Shown in pieces: positions 34,695 through 44,594 of a DNA stretch of 64,000 bases. Both the position numbers and the translations under genes were made by a program. The notes below the pieces were generated by a model, which was not told the DNA's origin, did not search any database, and worked only from the letters and a program-made list of their open reading frames with translations. This DNA comes from Sphaerisporangium rufum (lineage in GTDB: Bacteria > Actinomycetota > Actinomycetes > Streptosporangiales > Streptosporangiaceae): contig NZ_BOOU01000067.1 of assembly GCF_016863395.1 (NCBI RefSeq), positions 1 to 64,000 on the forward strand, read 5' to 3'. How positions within the stretch are numbered: position 1 is the stretch's first letter; the number at the start of each line of letters is the position of its first letter.

Positions 34695-35308
34695 CAGCCC
34701 TTGTCCCCGCCGTCCTCGCCGCCCATGTCCATGCCGCCCTCGCCGGAGCCGGGCTGGTAATCCTCCTTGCCGCCGGCGAACTCCTTGCCGATCGCGGTGA
34801 ACCGCAGGGTGCCGCCATCGGCCAGGGTCAGGGTGAAGGGGATCTCCGCGCCCGGCTCGACCTTGTCGGCGACGCCCATCAGCATGATGTGATCGCCGCC
34901 GGGCGTCAGCTGGTGGGTACCGCGGGCGGGGATCACGAAGCCGCCCTCCTTGGGGCGCATCACCATCTTGCCGTCGGACTCCACGACCTCGTGTAGTTCG
35001 ATCTTCGGTGACAGCGGGGAAGCACCAGAGACCACCCGCACCTCGGTGTCGGTGTTGTTGACCAGGGTGCCGAAGGCGGCGGTCATGCCCTTATCCGTGG
35101 CCTTGACCCAGGGGTCGATGACCGACAGGACAGATGTAGGAGACGCGGCCGGCGCAGCGGTGGCCGGGGCGCCCGAAGCCGGGGCGGCCGTAGGGGCGGC
35201 GGAGGCGGTGCCGCCGGCCGCGCACCCGCTCACGAGCAGGGCGGCCATGACCAGAGCCGAAGGCGCCAGAGCGGGGAGAACGCGGGAACGCGGGAAGCGA
35301 GAATGCAT
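34694..35308 (-). CDS. PCuAC-type copper chaperone lipoprotein
   Basis: Extracytoplasmic copper(I) chaperone of the PCuAC (DUF461, ECuC-like) family, 204 residues. The lipobox is LVSGC and an Ala/Pro/Ser linker follows. The copper motif is present: LHEVVESDGKMVM then, about 22 residues later, DHIMLMG, i.e. H-x10-M-x22-H-x-M. The C-terminus is a Gly/Asp tail with MDMGG that may add Met ligands. ATG at 35308 is chosen because it gives a normal lipoprotein signal; GGAAGG lies rather far (about 14 bases) upstream. Its stop overlaps the Dyp start (TGATG). It likely delivers copper to a secreted or membrane cuproenzyme. Confidence 0.9.
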   Translation of the reverse strand: MHSRFPRSRVLPALAPSALVMAALLVSGCAAGGTASAAPTAAPASGAPATAAPAASPTSVLSVIDPWVKATDKGMTAAFGTLVNNTDTEVRVVSGASPLSPKIELHEVVESDGKMVMRPKEGGFVIPARGTHQLTPGGDHIMLMGVADKVEPGAEIPFTLTLADGGTLRFTAIGKEFAGGKEDYQPGSGEGGMDMGGEDGGDKG

Positions 35309-35471
35309 GACGTGACAAGGCCTTCCAGGGGATGCCTCGGCAGCAGAGGGTTGAGGGCGTGCCGAAGGCGGATTCACGCAGGTTCGATCAGCGGCCGATG
35401 GACGAGATGGCCGCCGGTTTCCGGGCCGATGGCGCCGGGAATGAAGACGTGCTCCGGCGTCCGCGCGGCGG

Positions 35472-36035
35472 TCAGCCGGAGAAGAAGGGAACCTGCGCGT
35501 ACGGCGGCCCGCGCCGCGGCGCGGCGGTGGCCAGCAGCACCGAGCGCAACCGGTCCGGTTCGGGCGCCGCCACGGCTACGACCGGCTTGTGGGCCGGTTG
35601 CAGGTATGCGAGCAGAACGAGGCGCGAACGCACCGCCAGCCGGCGCAGCATCCCCCACAGCGCGGCCTCGCCCCGGGCCAGCCACAGTGCGCTGAGCCCG
35701 GCCACCCAGGCGTGCGCGACGAGCATGCCCGTACCTGGCGCCTGACCTGACATGTGCATGTGACCTGTGACGCTGTGGACCATGGGAGCGTGATCGAAGG
35801 AGAAGAGCACGTGCAGGACCACCTGCACCGCCGCCAGCAACGGGAAGATCACCGTCATCGGGCGCTCGCGCCCTGAGGCCGCCGTCGCGGCGCCGAAGGC
35901 CAGCAGCAGGGCGCCTGCCGCGGCCGGCGCCGAGACCGAACCGCCGCCCAGGCGATGCGCCGCCACGCTCAGCCCCAGGCACACCACGGCGAACACCGTG
36001 GCGCGGGCAAGACGGAGCGGCAGAGCGGCGGTCAT
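35472..36035 (-). CDS. Small polytopic membrane protein, paralogue B of copper locus
   Basis: A 187-residue protein with about four transmembrane segments and a His/Met-rich loop (HAPMVHSVTGHMHMSG), the best visible metal-binding candidate in this gene. It is homologous to the protein at 32024-32608 (see shared features there). It is first gene of the copper-locus strand, 163 bases before the PCuAC start. The ATG at 36035 lacks a strong ribosome-binding site. Only 10 bases separate this start from the end of the jetD remnant, so the junction between the defence operon and this locus is very tight. Confidence 0.7.
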   Translation of the reverse strand: MTAALPLRLARATVFAVVCLGLSVAAHRLGGGSVSAPAAAGALLLAFGAATAASGRERPMTVIFPLLAAVQVVLHVLFSFDHAPMVHSVTGHMHMSGQAPGTGMLVAHAWVAGLSALWLARGEAALWGMLRRLAVRSRLVLLAYLQPAHKPVVAVAAPEPDRLRSVLLATAAPRRGPPYAQVPFFSG

Positions 36036-36045
36036 TATGCGACCA

Positions 36046-36258
36046 TCATGGCATCTCATCCCCTTGCCCCGGAACCCGGTACCCACCCGGCACTTGGGGC
36101 GGCGTACCCGAGACGCTCGACCGTCGACACGCCGGCGCGGAGTGGGACGGGGAACACGACCGGGTCGCCGCGGTCCACGCACCCGGCTTCCCCCATTTCT
36201 GGTCGATCTTGTGGCGGACGGCCGTGACGGCGTCCTCCGGGGTGACGAGTGGGCTCAT
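36046..36258 (-). pseudogene. jetD: Truncated, frameshifted jetD (Wadjet nuclease) remnant
   Basis: The ATG at 36258 overlaps the jetC stop (ATGA) exactly where jetD belongs. It opens with [23 protein letters not shown], shortened here as TPEDAVTAVRHKIDQKW, which fits the N-terminus of JetD (DUF3322). After about 28 codons the similarity moves to another frame (DPVVFPVPLRAG then VERLGYAA) and stops at 36056-36058. The original frame stops at 36046. An intact JetD is about 380-400 residues with a C-terminal Toprim (DUF2220) nuclease domain; all of that is missing. The next intact gene begins 10 bases later, so the rest of jetD was probably deleted. Confidence 0.78.
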
Positions 36259-39200
36259 GCGTCCGGAACGCCGACCAGGGGCTTGGCCCAGGATCGGCCC
36301 TCGGAGTTCTTGAAGATCAGGTACTCCGCGTCCACATGCGGCTCGATCGCGCTGTGCTTGTCGTTGGGGGCGCCGATGACGAGCTGGAAACCGAGGCCGC
36401 GCCACGCGCCGATGGCCCGGCCGGTGAAGTGCGCGTCCGCCTTGATCAGCGCCTCGTCGAGGAAGACGGGGGCGTAGCGGGGGCGTTCGGCACCCGCGTC
36501 GCCGAGCTGGTACCGCAGTGCGGCCCCGACGATGAAGGCGACCAGCTCCTGCGACTCGCCGCCGGACTTCTCGCCGATGTGGTCGTACACCGCGACGTGC
36601 CCACCGTCGAGATCGCGTTTCTCGGCACTGATCCGGACGTGGTTGCGCACGTCGACGAGGTCGGCGAAGTCGGGCGCGGTGCGTCGGATATGGTCGATCA
36701 CCTTGGTCATCCGGTGATAGGCGCGTTCCCGCTCGTCGTCCGTCGCCGCCTGGTCGATGATGGCGCGTACTTCGCGCAGCTCCTTGCGGAACCGGGCGCG
36801 CACCGCGGAGTGGCTCTCCTGCGGGTCGATGCGCAGCCGGTGTTCGTCGTCGGCGAATGGCAGCTCGGCGAGGATGCGGTTGACCGGGTCGATCCGGTCC
36901 CGGATCTCCCGGACGGCGGCGGCGAGCTCGCTGTCCAGGCCGGTCAGGTCGTTGCCGGACAGCTTGAGCAGGCTGTCCCGCCATTCGATCTCCAGCTCGT
37001 GCAGCCCGCTGGTCTCCAGGTCGGTGAGCAGGCGATCGTAGTCGCGGTACGAGTCGTCCGGGTCGGTGCCGAGGTTCGGGTTCGGCCACCGCTCGACGAA
37101 CGTCGAGAACGCGTCGAGCAGCGCCTTCTTCGACCTGCCGATCGTCTCCGCCGCGGCCCGCCGGTCGGCGTGGAGCCGCTCGGCGGCCCGCTTCACCGCC
37201 GCGTCGAACTCCGCGAGCTCGCCCGCCGCGGTGCCGTCCGGGTCGCCGCCGAACAGCGCCTCCAGGTAGGCCCGGTGTTCCCGAGTGACCTCGGTTCCGG
37301 TCTTCACGGCCGTGTCGAGCGCCTGCTGGGCGCGGTCCACCTCGTCGACGGTCGACTCCCAGGACGTGCGGAGCATCTCCACGTCGTCCTTCTGCCGGCC
37401 GACGCGTTCGGTCAGTTCCCTGACCCGCTCCTTCAGTTCGTCCAGTCGGCCCTGCAGCCGGTCGATCCTCGGGTTGCCCGCGCGGACCTCCTCGACGACG
37501 CGGGTCCAGCGCCCCAGTTCCTCCTTGACGGACTCGACGTCCAGCCGGTCCCACGACAACTCGGTCAGGGTCTGGTAGGTCGTGCGTCCGGCCTCGAACG
37601 AATTGAGGTCCTCCTCCGCCGCCGCCACCCGGCCGACGGCATCGTCGAGGCGTTCCCGCGCCCGGCCGATCCGGCGGTCGAGGTCGGCGAGCGACCTGCT
37701 GTTGGTGAAACCGAGCAGGTTGGCGCGGCCGTGGCCGCCGTGCGCGCCGCGGCCGCCCTCGGAGGTCTGGCCGGTGATCGTGAGCGCCTTGGGGTGCTGC
37801 GCCAGCAGCCTCGGGGTCTCGACGCAGACGAAGTCGAACCGCCGGGCGAGCTCGCTCTTGAGCCAGGGGGTGAACGGCGACGGCCGGTAGTCGAGCCGGC
37901 CGGGGAGCGTCCTGTCGTCCAGCCCGACCTCGTCCCGCAGGCCGGTACGCACGCCCTCGAAGTGGATGCGCCGGGCGACCGGCACCGCGTTGATCGCCTC
38001 GCGGAACGCGTCCAGCCGGCCGATGTCGATCAGCATCCGGGTGGCGAATCCGCCGAGCGCCAGGTTGAACGCCTCGCGCCACGGTTCGAACTCCGTCCGG
38101 ACCTCGATCAGCTCGGCGACGAACGGCACGTCGTCCGGGCCGAGCCCGGCGGCCTCGGCCAGCGCCGCGCGAGCCGCGTGCAACTCGGCCGGGATGTTGC
38201 CCCGCCGGTTCTTGGCCGCCTTGTGCTCGGCGAGCAACCCGGCGAGCTCGCGGCCGGCGTCCTTCTTCTCCGCCATCGCGTCGGCGAACCGCTCCTGGGC
38301 GGCCCGCCTGGCGCCGGCGTCGGCCAGCGACCGGCGCGCCGTCTCGACCAGTGCGGCGAAGTCATCCGCCGTCGACACGCCGGCGCCGATGGTGGCGAGC
38401 GCCCGGTCCAGCCGATCCCGGGCGTGTTCGACATCGGCCAATCGTTGCTCCACGCCGCGGATCTCCCGGAGTGCGTTGTCCAGACGATCACCACCGGACG
38501 TGCGAAGCGTGTCGGCCACCCCATCGCGCTGTGTTTCGGTCGCTTTGACCAGGGCGGCGGTCTCGGTCAGTTCCTCCCTGGCCCGGCGGTGCCGCTCGGC
38601 CAGGTCCGTCTCGGCGGAGCGCAGCAGGTCGAGCCGGCGTTCGTGACGCCACAACGCGGCGGGGGACGACGTGTCGATGAAGGATCCGATCTCGTCGATC
38701 AGGCGCGACCGGTCCGCCGCCTCGTCGATGGCGCGCCGGTGTTCGCGGATCGGGGTCAGCGCCTTCACCTGCCGGCGGGCGGTGATCATCCTGGTCCGGG
38801 TGCCGGACAGCTCGTCGAACTGCTGTACCACCGCGTCCGCCGTGGCCAGGGTGGACGGCTCCTCGAGGACCATCGTCTTGTAGAGCGCGTCGACGGTGGT
38901 GATCTGCTGGCCGGCCTGGATCCGGCCCAGCAGCGCGACCGCCTTGTGCCCGTCGCCCGCGGCGCCGATGCCGAGCGTGGTGTGGAGGCGCGCGGTGAAA
39001 TCACGGTCGGTCTCGCACCAGTTCAAGCCGGTCGCCAGGACCTCGGCACGGGCGAGCTTCCTGTTCGCCGGCCCTTCCAGGGTGCGCAGGTGGTACGAGT
39101 GGTCGCAGGTGGCGCGCACGGCCACGACCTCGTCGAGGCTGCGGGCGGATGACGGGACGTACCAGGCCCGGAGCGCGGTGAACTCGGCGCCGGTGCGGTC

Positions 39201-39596
39201 GGCCCAGGTCATCGCGATGGCGGACCAGGTGTCGCGGCCGTCGCCACGTAGCACCCGCGACTTCGTCTCGCCGTCGCTCCGGGACTCGTCGAGCTTGCCG
39301 CGCGCGTAGGAGAGGATGTTGCGCTGGTCCTTGCCACGGGGCCTGCCGACCACTCCGCCGTTGGACGCCCCGTTGAAGGGGGTCGTGTGCGGCATGAGCA
39401 ACGCGATGTAGGAGTCCATCAGCGTCGACTTGCCGGAACCGGAACCTCCGCTGAGCAGGGTGGCGCCGGGTGCGAACCGCAGGTGGTGATACCCGTCGTA
39501 GCCGCCCCAGTTGACCAGTTGCAGGTCCCGCGCCACCCACTGCCGTCCCCGGGACGCCGCCGGGATCAACCCGAACAGCGTGTCGATCATGCTCAC
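36255..39596 (-). CDS. jetC: JetC: SMC/MukB-like ATPase of a Wadjet system
   Basis: Condensin-type ATPase, 1113 residues. An N-terminal head carries Walker [11 protein letters not shown] (about 49-58) after [14 protein letters not shown]. Long coiled-coil arms (about 250-560 and 700-960) flank a central hinge-like globular part with [14 protein letters not shown]. The C-terminal head has signature [12 protein letters not shown] (about 1011) and Walker [15 protein letters not shown] (about 1045). These match MukB/JetC of the Wadjet (Jet/Mks/Ept) family, which extrudes DNA loops and detects small circular DNA. GTG at 39596 is preferred (GAGG seven bases before, GTGA overlap with jetB); ATG at 39590 is the alternative. 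No frameshift or lost motif is seen, so the motor appears functional although jetD is gone. Confidence 0.92.
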   Translation of the reverse strand: MSMIDTLFGLIPAASRGRQWVARDLQLVNWGGYDGYHHLRFAPGATLLSGGSGSGKSTLMDSYIALLMPHTTPFNGASNGGVVGRPRGKDQRNILSYARGKLDESRSDGETKSRVLRGDGRDTWSAIAMTWADRTGAEFTALRAWYVPSSARSLDEVVAVRATCDHSYHLRTLEGPANRKLARAEVLATGLNWCETDRDFTARLHTTLGIGAAGDGHKAVALLGRIQAGQQITTVDALYKTMVLEEPSTLATADAVVQQFDELSGTRTRMITARRQVKALTPIREHRRAIDEAADRSRLIDEIGSFIDTSSPAALWRHERRLDLLRSAETDLAERHRRAREELTETAALVKATETQRDGVADTLRTSGGDRLDNALREIRGVEQRLADVEHARDRLDRALATIGAGVSTADDFAALVETARRSLADAGARRAAQERFADAMAEKKDAGRELAGLLAEHKAAKNRRGNIPAELHAARAALAEAAGLGPDDVPFVAELIEVRTEFEPWREAFNLALGGFATRMLIDIGRLDAFREAINAVPVARRIHFEGVRTGLRDEVGLDDRTLPGRLDYRPSPFTPWLKSELARRFDFVCVETPRLLAQHPKALTITGQTSEGGRGAHGGHGRANLLGFTNSRSLADLDRRIGRARERLDDAVGRVAAAEEDLNSFEAGRTTYQTLTELSWDRLDVESVKEELGRWTRVVEEVRAGNPRIDRLQGRLDELKERVRELTERVGRQKDDVEMLRTSWESTVDEVDRAQQALDTAVKTGTEVTREHRAYLEALFGGDPDGTAAGELAEFDAAVKRAAERLHADRRAAAETIGRSKKALLDAFSTFVERWPNPNLGTDPDDSYRDYDRLLTDLETSGLHELEIEWRDSLLKLSGNDLTGLDSELAAAVREIRDRIDPVNRILAELPFADDEHRLRIDPQESHSAVRARFRKELREVRAIIDQAATDDERERAYHRMTKVIDHIRRTAPDFADLVDVRNHVRISAEKRDLDGGHVAVYDHIGEKSGGESQELVAFIVGAALRYQLGDAGAERPRYAPVFLDEALIKADAHFTGRAIGAWRGLGFQLVIGAPNDKHSAIEPHVDAEYLIFKNSEGRSWAKPLVGVPDA

Positions 39597-40264
39597 GCCG
39601 TGGCCTCGTTCCGTCCGCGCAACCACTCTTCCATCTCGGCGAGCTTCGCGGTGCTCAGCACGACCTCCACCAGCGGGGTGATCCGGTACCGGCCCGCGGA
39701 GTCCTCGGTGAGCAGACCTTCGGTGACCAGCCGTTGCACCGCGTTGCGGACCTCCTGCTGGCCGCGGGCGAGGTTGTGGTCGTTCGGGTCGAAGTAGGTC
39801 AGCACGCTCTGCTCCAGCTCCTCGATGTCCACCCGGGCGGACGCCTCGCCCGTGCCGCGTTCCCGCTGGAAGACGGTCCGCAGGTGCACCAGCACCAAGG
39901 TCTCGGCCCGGTTGTAGGGGTCGTCCTTGAGGAGGATCGGCACGTCCAGCTCCACCGAGCGAACCTGCTGCTTGTAGGCGACGCCCCGGTCGTGGTCGAC
40001 CACGAGCCGGACGAACAGGTCGTGCATCCGCGATTCGATGATCTGCTGGTTCTCCAGCAACGTGCGCCACTGCGCGGGGTTCTTCTCCGCGAGCAGGAAC
40101 TTGCGCCGCAACAGCTGGACCAGCACCCGCCGCACCTCGGCGTCCAGGGTGCCCGCGTCGCCGGCGAACAACTCGGCCGGATCGTCCTCCATCGAGATCG
40201 GGTCGATGAAGCCGGCCGCCGTGCCCGCCGACCAGCCGTCGCCGGCGCCGCCGGGCTCACTCAT
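39593..40264 (-). CDS. jetB: JetB: MukE-like kite subunit (DUF4194)
   Basis: Small winged-helix 'kite' subunit, 223 residues, matching DUF4194. Helical core [14 protein letters not shown], then [30 protein letters not shown] shortened here to its diagnostic [15 protein letters not shown]. The C-terminal wing includes [22 protein letters not shown]. It bridges the JetC heads and JetA. ATG at 40264 follows AGGAG by eight bases and overlaps the jetA stop by eight bases, so the operon is tightly coupled. Confidence 0.9.
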   Translation of the reverse strand: MSEPGGAGDGWSAGTAAGFIDPISMEDDPAELFAGDAGTLDAEVRRVLVQLLRRKFLLAEKNPAQWRTLLENQQIIESRMHDLFVRLVVDHDRGVAYKQQVRSVELDVPILLKDDPYNRAETLVLVHLRTVFQRERGTGEASARVDIEELEQSVLTYFDPNDHNLARGQQEVRNAVQRLVTEGLLTEDSAGRYRITPLVEVVLSTAKLAEMEEWLRGRNEATA

Positions 40265-41804
40265 CCCCATCACTCCTGTCCGCGCTCGCGGGGTCCGCCG
40301 GGTTCGCCAGGTCCGCCGGGTTGGCCGGGTTGGCCGGGTTGGCCGCCACCACACCGCCGAGGGCGAACCGTCGCCGGGTCCGGTCGGGCCGGACCGTGTC
40401 GACCACCGCGACCTCGGCCGTCTCGGTCATTCCGGCGTCATGGGCGATCTCCAGCAGGCCGAGCAGGTCGACCGGCCGCCGGATGTCCTCGGCCGCCGCG
40501 CGGAACGCGGCCGTCACGTCCACGCTGCCCGCGGCGCCCGCGTACGCCGCCAGGTGCGCGCGCAGCTCGGCGTACCGGGGACCGCCCCATGCCCGGGTGT
40601 CCGCCGCCGGGACGTCCTCGGTCTCGTCCCATTCTCGCAGCGGCGCGGGCGGCTGCGGGGGCCGCAGGTCGCTCATCCGCTGCCGCAGGTGTCCGACGTC
40701 GGCCACCGGCAGGCGGCGGAGCGGCTCGACGGCCTCGCCGCGGCGCGAGCCGGGAACCCACTTGTGCAGACCGGACATCACATCCCGCAGGAGTTCGTCC
40801 ACCTGGCGATCTCGCATCGGATCGTGGTTGCGGACCTGGGTGGTGATCACATGGGATGCCTGCCGCTGCGCGGCCAGCACCTCCTTGACGCCCTGCTCGA
40901 TCCGGCGCGAGATCTCGGTGAGCTCCCGCCGCTGCTGCTCGGGTAGCAGCTCGGTGAACCGGTGCCGCAGCACCGTGCGCAGCTGGTTCCACAGGTCGTC
41001 GATCTGCGCCGGGTCACCGATCAGGCGCAACGCCCCCGCGAACGCCCGGCCTTCCGGTGTCGCGTCGAGGATCTGCCGGCCCCGGGCCAGGTACTCGCGG
41101 AGCACCTCACCGGTCGGCCGCACGTCGTGCCGCAACTCCGCGACGACGTCGCGCTGGATGGCCTTGATCGACTCGGCCACCCGGGCGAAGTCCGCGGGCA
41201 GCTCCCGCACCAGGTGCAGCACGTTCTCGGCCGCCTCGAGCAACTGCTCGTCCTCGACGGTCTCGACGGCGCCCCCCTGTTCGAGCCGGGTGAGCTCCGT
41301 CTGACGATGCCGGATCTCCTCGTGCAGGCGCAGTACCCGGGCCATCGCGTCCGGATCGGCGTCCTGCGCGAGTCGCTCGATCGCGTCCAGCAGCGTCCGG
41401 ACCCGGGACTGCGACACCCTGGTCCGCGCTCCGCCGACCCGTCCGGCGACCTCGAGCGCGCCGACGCCGTAGGCGGACAGCCGGTACACCTCGACATCGT
41501 CGTCAGAGACCTGCCGCACCAGCCACCCGGCCTGCACCCACTGCCGGCACAGGTCCCGCGCGTTGCCGGTGGGCAGCGGCCGGCCGCCCTCGTCGCCATA
41601 GCCCGCGGCCCGCAACTGGTCGAGGGCGTCGTTGATCTCCGCGTGCGAGTCGGCCACCGCCACCCTCGGCCGCTCGGCGGTGAAGACCATCGCCAGCACC
41701 GTCACCACGAACGGCGCGTGCGTCTGGTGGAGCAGGGCGAGCATCGGATTCTGGAACGCCCGGAGCGCGCCCTGGTAAGCGCCTTCTACCCCTCGTGTAC
41801 CCAT
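40257..41804 (-). CDS. jetA: JetA: MukF-like kleisin (DUF3375)
   Basis: Kleisin-like subunit, 515 residues, DUF3375 type. The N-terminal winged helix has [20 protein letters not shown], followed by a long helical middle ([40 protein letters not shown]) and a C-terminal winged-helix part ending in FALGGVV. The last 30 residues are an odd low-complexity tail of Asn-Pro-Ala/Asp repeats from a GGCCAACCC-like tandem repeat (plus strand about 40290-40345). The start at 41804 lacks a clear ribosome-binding site. It is first gene of the jetABC(D) operon; a divergent membrane-protein gene begins 155 bases away. Confidence 0.88.
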   Translation of the reverse strand: MGTRGVEGAYQGALRAFQNPMLALLHQTHAPFVVTVLAMVFTAERPRVAVADSHAEINDALDQLRAAGYGDEGGRPLPTGNARDLCRQWVQAGWLVRQVSDDDVEVYRLSAYGVGALEVAGRVGGARTRVSQSRVRTLLDAIERLAQDADPDAMARVLRLHEEIRHRQTELTRLEQGGAVETVEDEQLLEAAENVLHLVRELPADFARVAESIKAIQRDVVAELRHDVRPTGEVLREYLARGRQILDATPEGRAFAGALRLIGDPAQIDDLWNQLRTVLRHRFTELLPEQQRRELTEISRRIEQGVKEVLAAQRQASHVITTQVRNHDPMRDRQVDELLRDVMSGLHKWVPGSRRGEAVEPLRRLPVADVGHLRQRMSDLRPPQPPAPLREWDETEDVPAADTRAWGGPRYAELRAHLAAYAGAAGSVDVTAAFRAAAEDIRRPVDLLGLLEIAHDAGMTETAEVAVVDTVRPDRTRRRFALGGVVAANPANPANPADLANPADPASADRSDGDE

Positions 41805-41959
41805 CGCCAGATAGCGTACGGCGGAGGTACGACACCGCCGGCTTACCCCGCCGTGGCCGCTGCTCCGCCGGCGGGTCCCACTCCTCGGACATCGGTCTCG
41901 ACAAACGATCTGTGACTGCCTATTTTCGTGAGCGGACTGCAGGCGCGAGAGGAGCGGCG

Positions 41960-42643
41960 ATGGCCCGGCGGACGGCGACGGCTCCATCGGCTCCGACCAG
42001 GCCCGGCACGTCCCCACCGCGGCGGCCGGTGGCGGGGTACGCCATCGCGATCCTGCTCACCTTGGTGGTCGCGGGTCCGATCGGTTATCTCCTCGGCCGG
42101 CCCGACGCCACGCAGGCCGCCATCGCCGATCTGCGGGCGGCGGACGCCAGGCGTGACGTCCAGCAGATCGCCGAGCTCACCAAGACGGCGCGCACGACGG
42201 CCGACGAGCTGAAGCCCGTGCTGGCGGGGTTGTACGCGGTGTTCCCCAAGGCCGGCACCGCGAGCGCCGGACCGGGCGGCCCGGCCAGGTTCGACGATTG
42301 GCGACCGGTCCTGCGGCGGGCCGCCGAACGGCACGCCGACAACCCGTCGGGTACCACCGCCACCAACCTGGCGCGATCGGCCTTCCGCACGGCCGTCGAC
42401 GCGCTGGCCGCGGCGATCGACACCTACGCGAGCGCCGAGAAGCTGCCGGCGGACTCCCGGCGCGCGCTCGAGGAGGTGGCCGGGCGGCAACGCTCGGCGG
42501 CGGTGGCCATGTGGTCGGTCGCGGCCACCCAGCTCGACCAGATCAACGTGGACGCGGGCCATGGCCACCAGCACGTGTACCTGACGGACGCGGAGGGGGA
42601 ACACGCGATGACCGAGGACGACGTTCCGGAAGGGCGTGAGTGA
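41960..42643 (+). CDS. Single-pass membrane protein of unknown function
   Basis: A 227-residue protein. One N-terminal transmembrane helix (about 30-50; YAIAILLTLVVAGPIGYLLG) is followed by a largely helical extracytoplasmic domain with no Cys. I do not recognise the family. It ends HGHQHVYLTDAEGEHAM, with a small His cluster, and an acidic tail. ATG at 41960 follows GAGAGGAGCGG. It diverges from jetA; no evidence ties it to the defence system beyond proximity. Confidence 0.68.
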   Translation: MARRTATAPSAPTRPGTSPPRRPVAGYAIAILLTLVVAGPIGYLLGRPDATQAAIADLRAADARRDVQQIAELTKTARTTADELKPVLAGLYAVFPKAGTASAGPGGPARFDDWRPVLRRAAERHADNPSGTTATNLARSAFRTAVDALAAAIDTYASAEKLPADSRRALEEVAGRQRSAAVAMWSVAATQLDQINVDAGHGHQHVYLTDAEGEHAMTEDDVPEGRE

Positions 42644-42689
42644 CGGCCCGGTTGCCGTGAGCGCCGCCCGCATCACGGGATCGACGAAG

Positions 42690-42732
42690 TTATCCACAGG
42701 TTCGTACACAGGTTCGAATTGGATCTCCACCG
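42690..42732. repeat. Intergenic repeat element, copy A (DnaA-box-like)
   Basis: Begins TTATCCACAGG, a perfect E. coli-type DnaA box, followed by a direct repeat of CACAGGTTCG separated by TA, then GAATTGGATCTCCACCG. The same element, with a 9-base TATCCACAG tandem duplication and one internal substitution, recurs at 59091-59142. The rest of the 305-base gap (42644-42948) holds the lexA upstream region and no gene. A perfect LexA box was not found: the two GTTCG half-sites face the same way. Confidence 0.75.
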
Positions 42733-42948
42733 GCGGAGTCGCGCGAAACCTGTGAACATCGCCACTGCGGTCACATCAGGTCCAGGTCCGCGCCGCACGC
42801 GTCCGGCACCGCACCGTGTCCGAGGCGCCGGGTCACCGCCTCGACCCGGGCGGGAGCCGCCGCAGCAGGGTCCCCCGTCGGCGAGGACGGCGTACAGGCA
42901 TGGTCGAGACAGCGCCCCGGCCGCACCGCCACGTCTACCATTTCGCGG

Positions 42949-43602
42949 GTGACCACTTACGAGGATCCTGACGAGTATCTGGACTTCGCGGGCCTGTCAC
43001 CGCGCCGGCGGCGGATCCTCGCGGTGATCCGCGACCGGGTGGTCAGGTACGGTCATCCGCCGAGCACCCGCGAGATCGCCGACGCGGTCGGGCTGCGGTC
43101 GGCGTCCTCGGTGTCGAGGCACCTGAAGATCCTGGAGGAGCTGGGGTTCCTCCGCCGGGGCGCCACGGTGACCCGGCCGATCGACGTGCGCCCGTTCCTG
43201 CGGCCGCCGGCGTCGGAGCCGGCCGCCGACCTGGTGACCGTACCGGTGGTGGGCGAGATCGCCGCGGGTGTCCCCATCCTGGCCGAGCAGTCCATGGACG
43301 AGGCGCTGACCCTGCCCCGCGACCTCACCGGACGCGGCGAGGTGTTCGCCCTGCGGGTGCGGGGGGACTCGATGATCGACGCCGCGATCTGTGACGGTGA
43401 CATCGTCGTGGTGCGGCGGCAGCCCGAGGCGCACTCGGGCCAGATCGTCGCCGCGCTGATCGACGATGAGGCCACCGTCAAGGTGTACCGCCGGAGCGGC
43501 GGGCGCGTCCTGCTCGAACCCCGCAACCCCGCCTACGACGTCATCGACGGTGCCGGCGCCGTGGTGCTGGGCATCGTGGTCTCGGTGCTGCGCAACATCT
43601 GA
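42949..43602 (+). CDS. lexA: LexA SOS repressor
   Basis: SOS-response repressor/autoprotease, 217 residues. N-terminal winged helix (about 15-80) with PSTREIADAVGLRSASSVSRHL. The cleavage site is Ala106-Gly107 (EIAAGVP). The catalytic Ser141 is in RGDSMIDA and Lys178 in ATVKVYR. Start is GTG at 42949. All key residues are present, so this is a functional LexA. It is separate from the jet operon, with an unknown gene and an intergenic repeat between. In the usual scheme it self-cleaves with RecA on damaged DNA. Confidence 0.95.
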   Translation: MTTYEDPDEYLDFAGLSPRRRRILAVIRDRVVRYGHPPSTREIADAVGLRSASSVSRHLKILEELGFLRRGATVTRPIDVRPFLRPPASEPAADLVTVPVVGEIAAGVPILAEQSMDEALTLPRDLTGRGEVFALRVRGDSMIDAAICDGDIVVVRRQPEAHSGQIVAALIDDEATVKVYRRSGGRVLLEPRNPAYDVIDGAGAVVLGIVVSVLRNI

Positions 43603-43635
43603 GCGCCCCGCCACGGGCCGCGCCGGTCGGTGCTC

Positions 43636-44469
43636 TCAGCGGCCTTCGCCGGTCGCCGGTTCCGGCCGGGCCGCGGGCACCGGTTCCGGTCCGGTTCCCG
43701 AGCGGCGGAACGGCCGGCCGATCAGGACGCCGGCCAGGGTGAGGCCGGCGGTCATCAGGAGCAACTGCACGCCGTAGTGGGTGTCCGCGGTGGCCGCCAG
43801 ACGCAGGCCGATGTGCAGGCCGGTGTGCACGCCCACCGCCATCCACACCGCGCCGCCGCGCAGCCGGGCCATGGCACACGCGAACCCCAGCGCGGTGGCC
43901 ATCAGGACGTACAGCAGCCTCTCGGCGAGGGTGTCGGCCGGGCTCTGCGAGATGATGTGCAGCGCCCCGAACCCCACCGACACGGTGGCCACCACCGCCG
44001 CGGTGGACAGCCGGCCGGACAGCGTGTCGTACAGGTGGCCCCGCCACACCAGTTCCTCGGGAAAGGCCTGGGCCAGGACGATGGCGGCGAGCACGACCGG
44101 CAGATTCGACAGCAGCGCCCCGCCCCGCTGCGGCCACTCCGCCCAGCTCGTCACCCCCAGCGCCACCGCGAGGGCGGCGGGAAGCGCGACGGCGGCCACG
44201 CCCGCGGCCAAGCCCGCCAGTGCCTGCGGGACGGCGGCCCACGACCAGGTCAGCCCGACTCCGGACCAGCTCTGCCGATGGAGGAAGCGGCGGACGGCGT
44301 ACACCAGCGGGACCGAGACGAGCGTCACCGACAGCGCGGCGAGGATCCGGATCAGCGGGCCGTCGCGCCCGCCGGCGAGCAGCATCACCAGTAACGGCCC
44401 CGCGGCGGTCTGAACGATCATCACACCGAGCGCTATCAGTACGGCCCAGACGGGTTTGGTGGCTCTCAT
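43636..44469 (-). CDS. CPBP-family intramembrane glutamic protease
   Basis: Polytopic membrane protein, 277 residues, about eight transmembrane segments. The CPBP/Abi motifs are present: EELVWRGHLYD (catalytic Glu pair plus Arg), then FGALHI and GVHTGLHIG with the conserved His. The family includes CAAX-type proteases and bacteriocin self-immunity proteins; the substrate is unknown. It diverges from the histidine-kinase gene across about 125 bases. The C-terminal tail is Pro/Glu rich. Confidence 0.87.
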   Translation of the reverse strand: MRATKPVWAVLIALGVMIVQTAAGPLLVMLLAGGRDGPLIRILAALSVTLVSVPLVYAVRRFLHRQSWSGVGLTWSWAAVPQALAGLAAGVAAVALPAALAVALGVTSWAEWPQRGGALLSNLPVVLAAIVLAQAFPEELVWRGHLYDTLSGRLSTAAVVATVSVGFGALHIISQSPADTLAERLLYVLMATALGFACAMARLRGGAVWMAVGVHTGLHIGLRLAATADTHYGVQLLLMTAGLTLAGVLIGRPFRRSGTGPEPVPAARPEPATGEGR

Positions 44470-44594
44470 GCGGCAACGCTAGGCGTCTCCCCGGGCCTGG
44501 CACATCGAGCGTCGGGTAGAGCCGGACCATGACCAGGGTCATGCTTTCGGCCGGGACGGTCCCATCAGCGTGGCGGAGATCTAGGGTCGGTGGT

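Noticed and set aside
36046-36258. An intact small jetD or an unrelated small gene
   Set aside because: The N-terminus matches JetD, but the rest lies in another frame and stops within about 70 codons; no ribosome-binding site other than the jetC overlap.
36249-39152. A 967-codon plus-strand frame opposite jetC
   Set aside because: Antisense shadow of jetC; no motif, and jetC has all family motifs.
42690-42732. LexA (SOS) box in the repeat near lexA
   Set aside because: Half-sites GTTCG face the same direction and lack the GAAC-N4-GTTC inverted arrangement; the same element also occurs far from any SOS gene.
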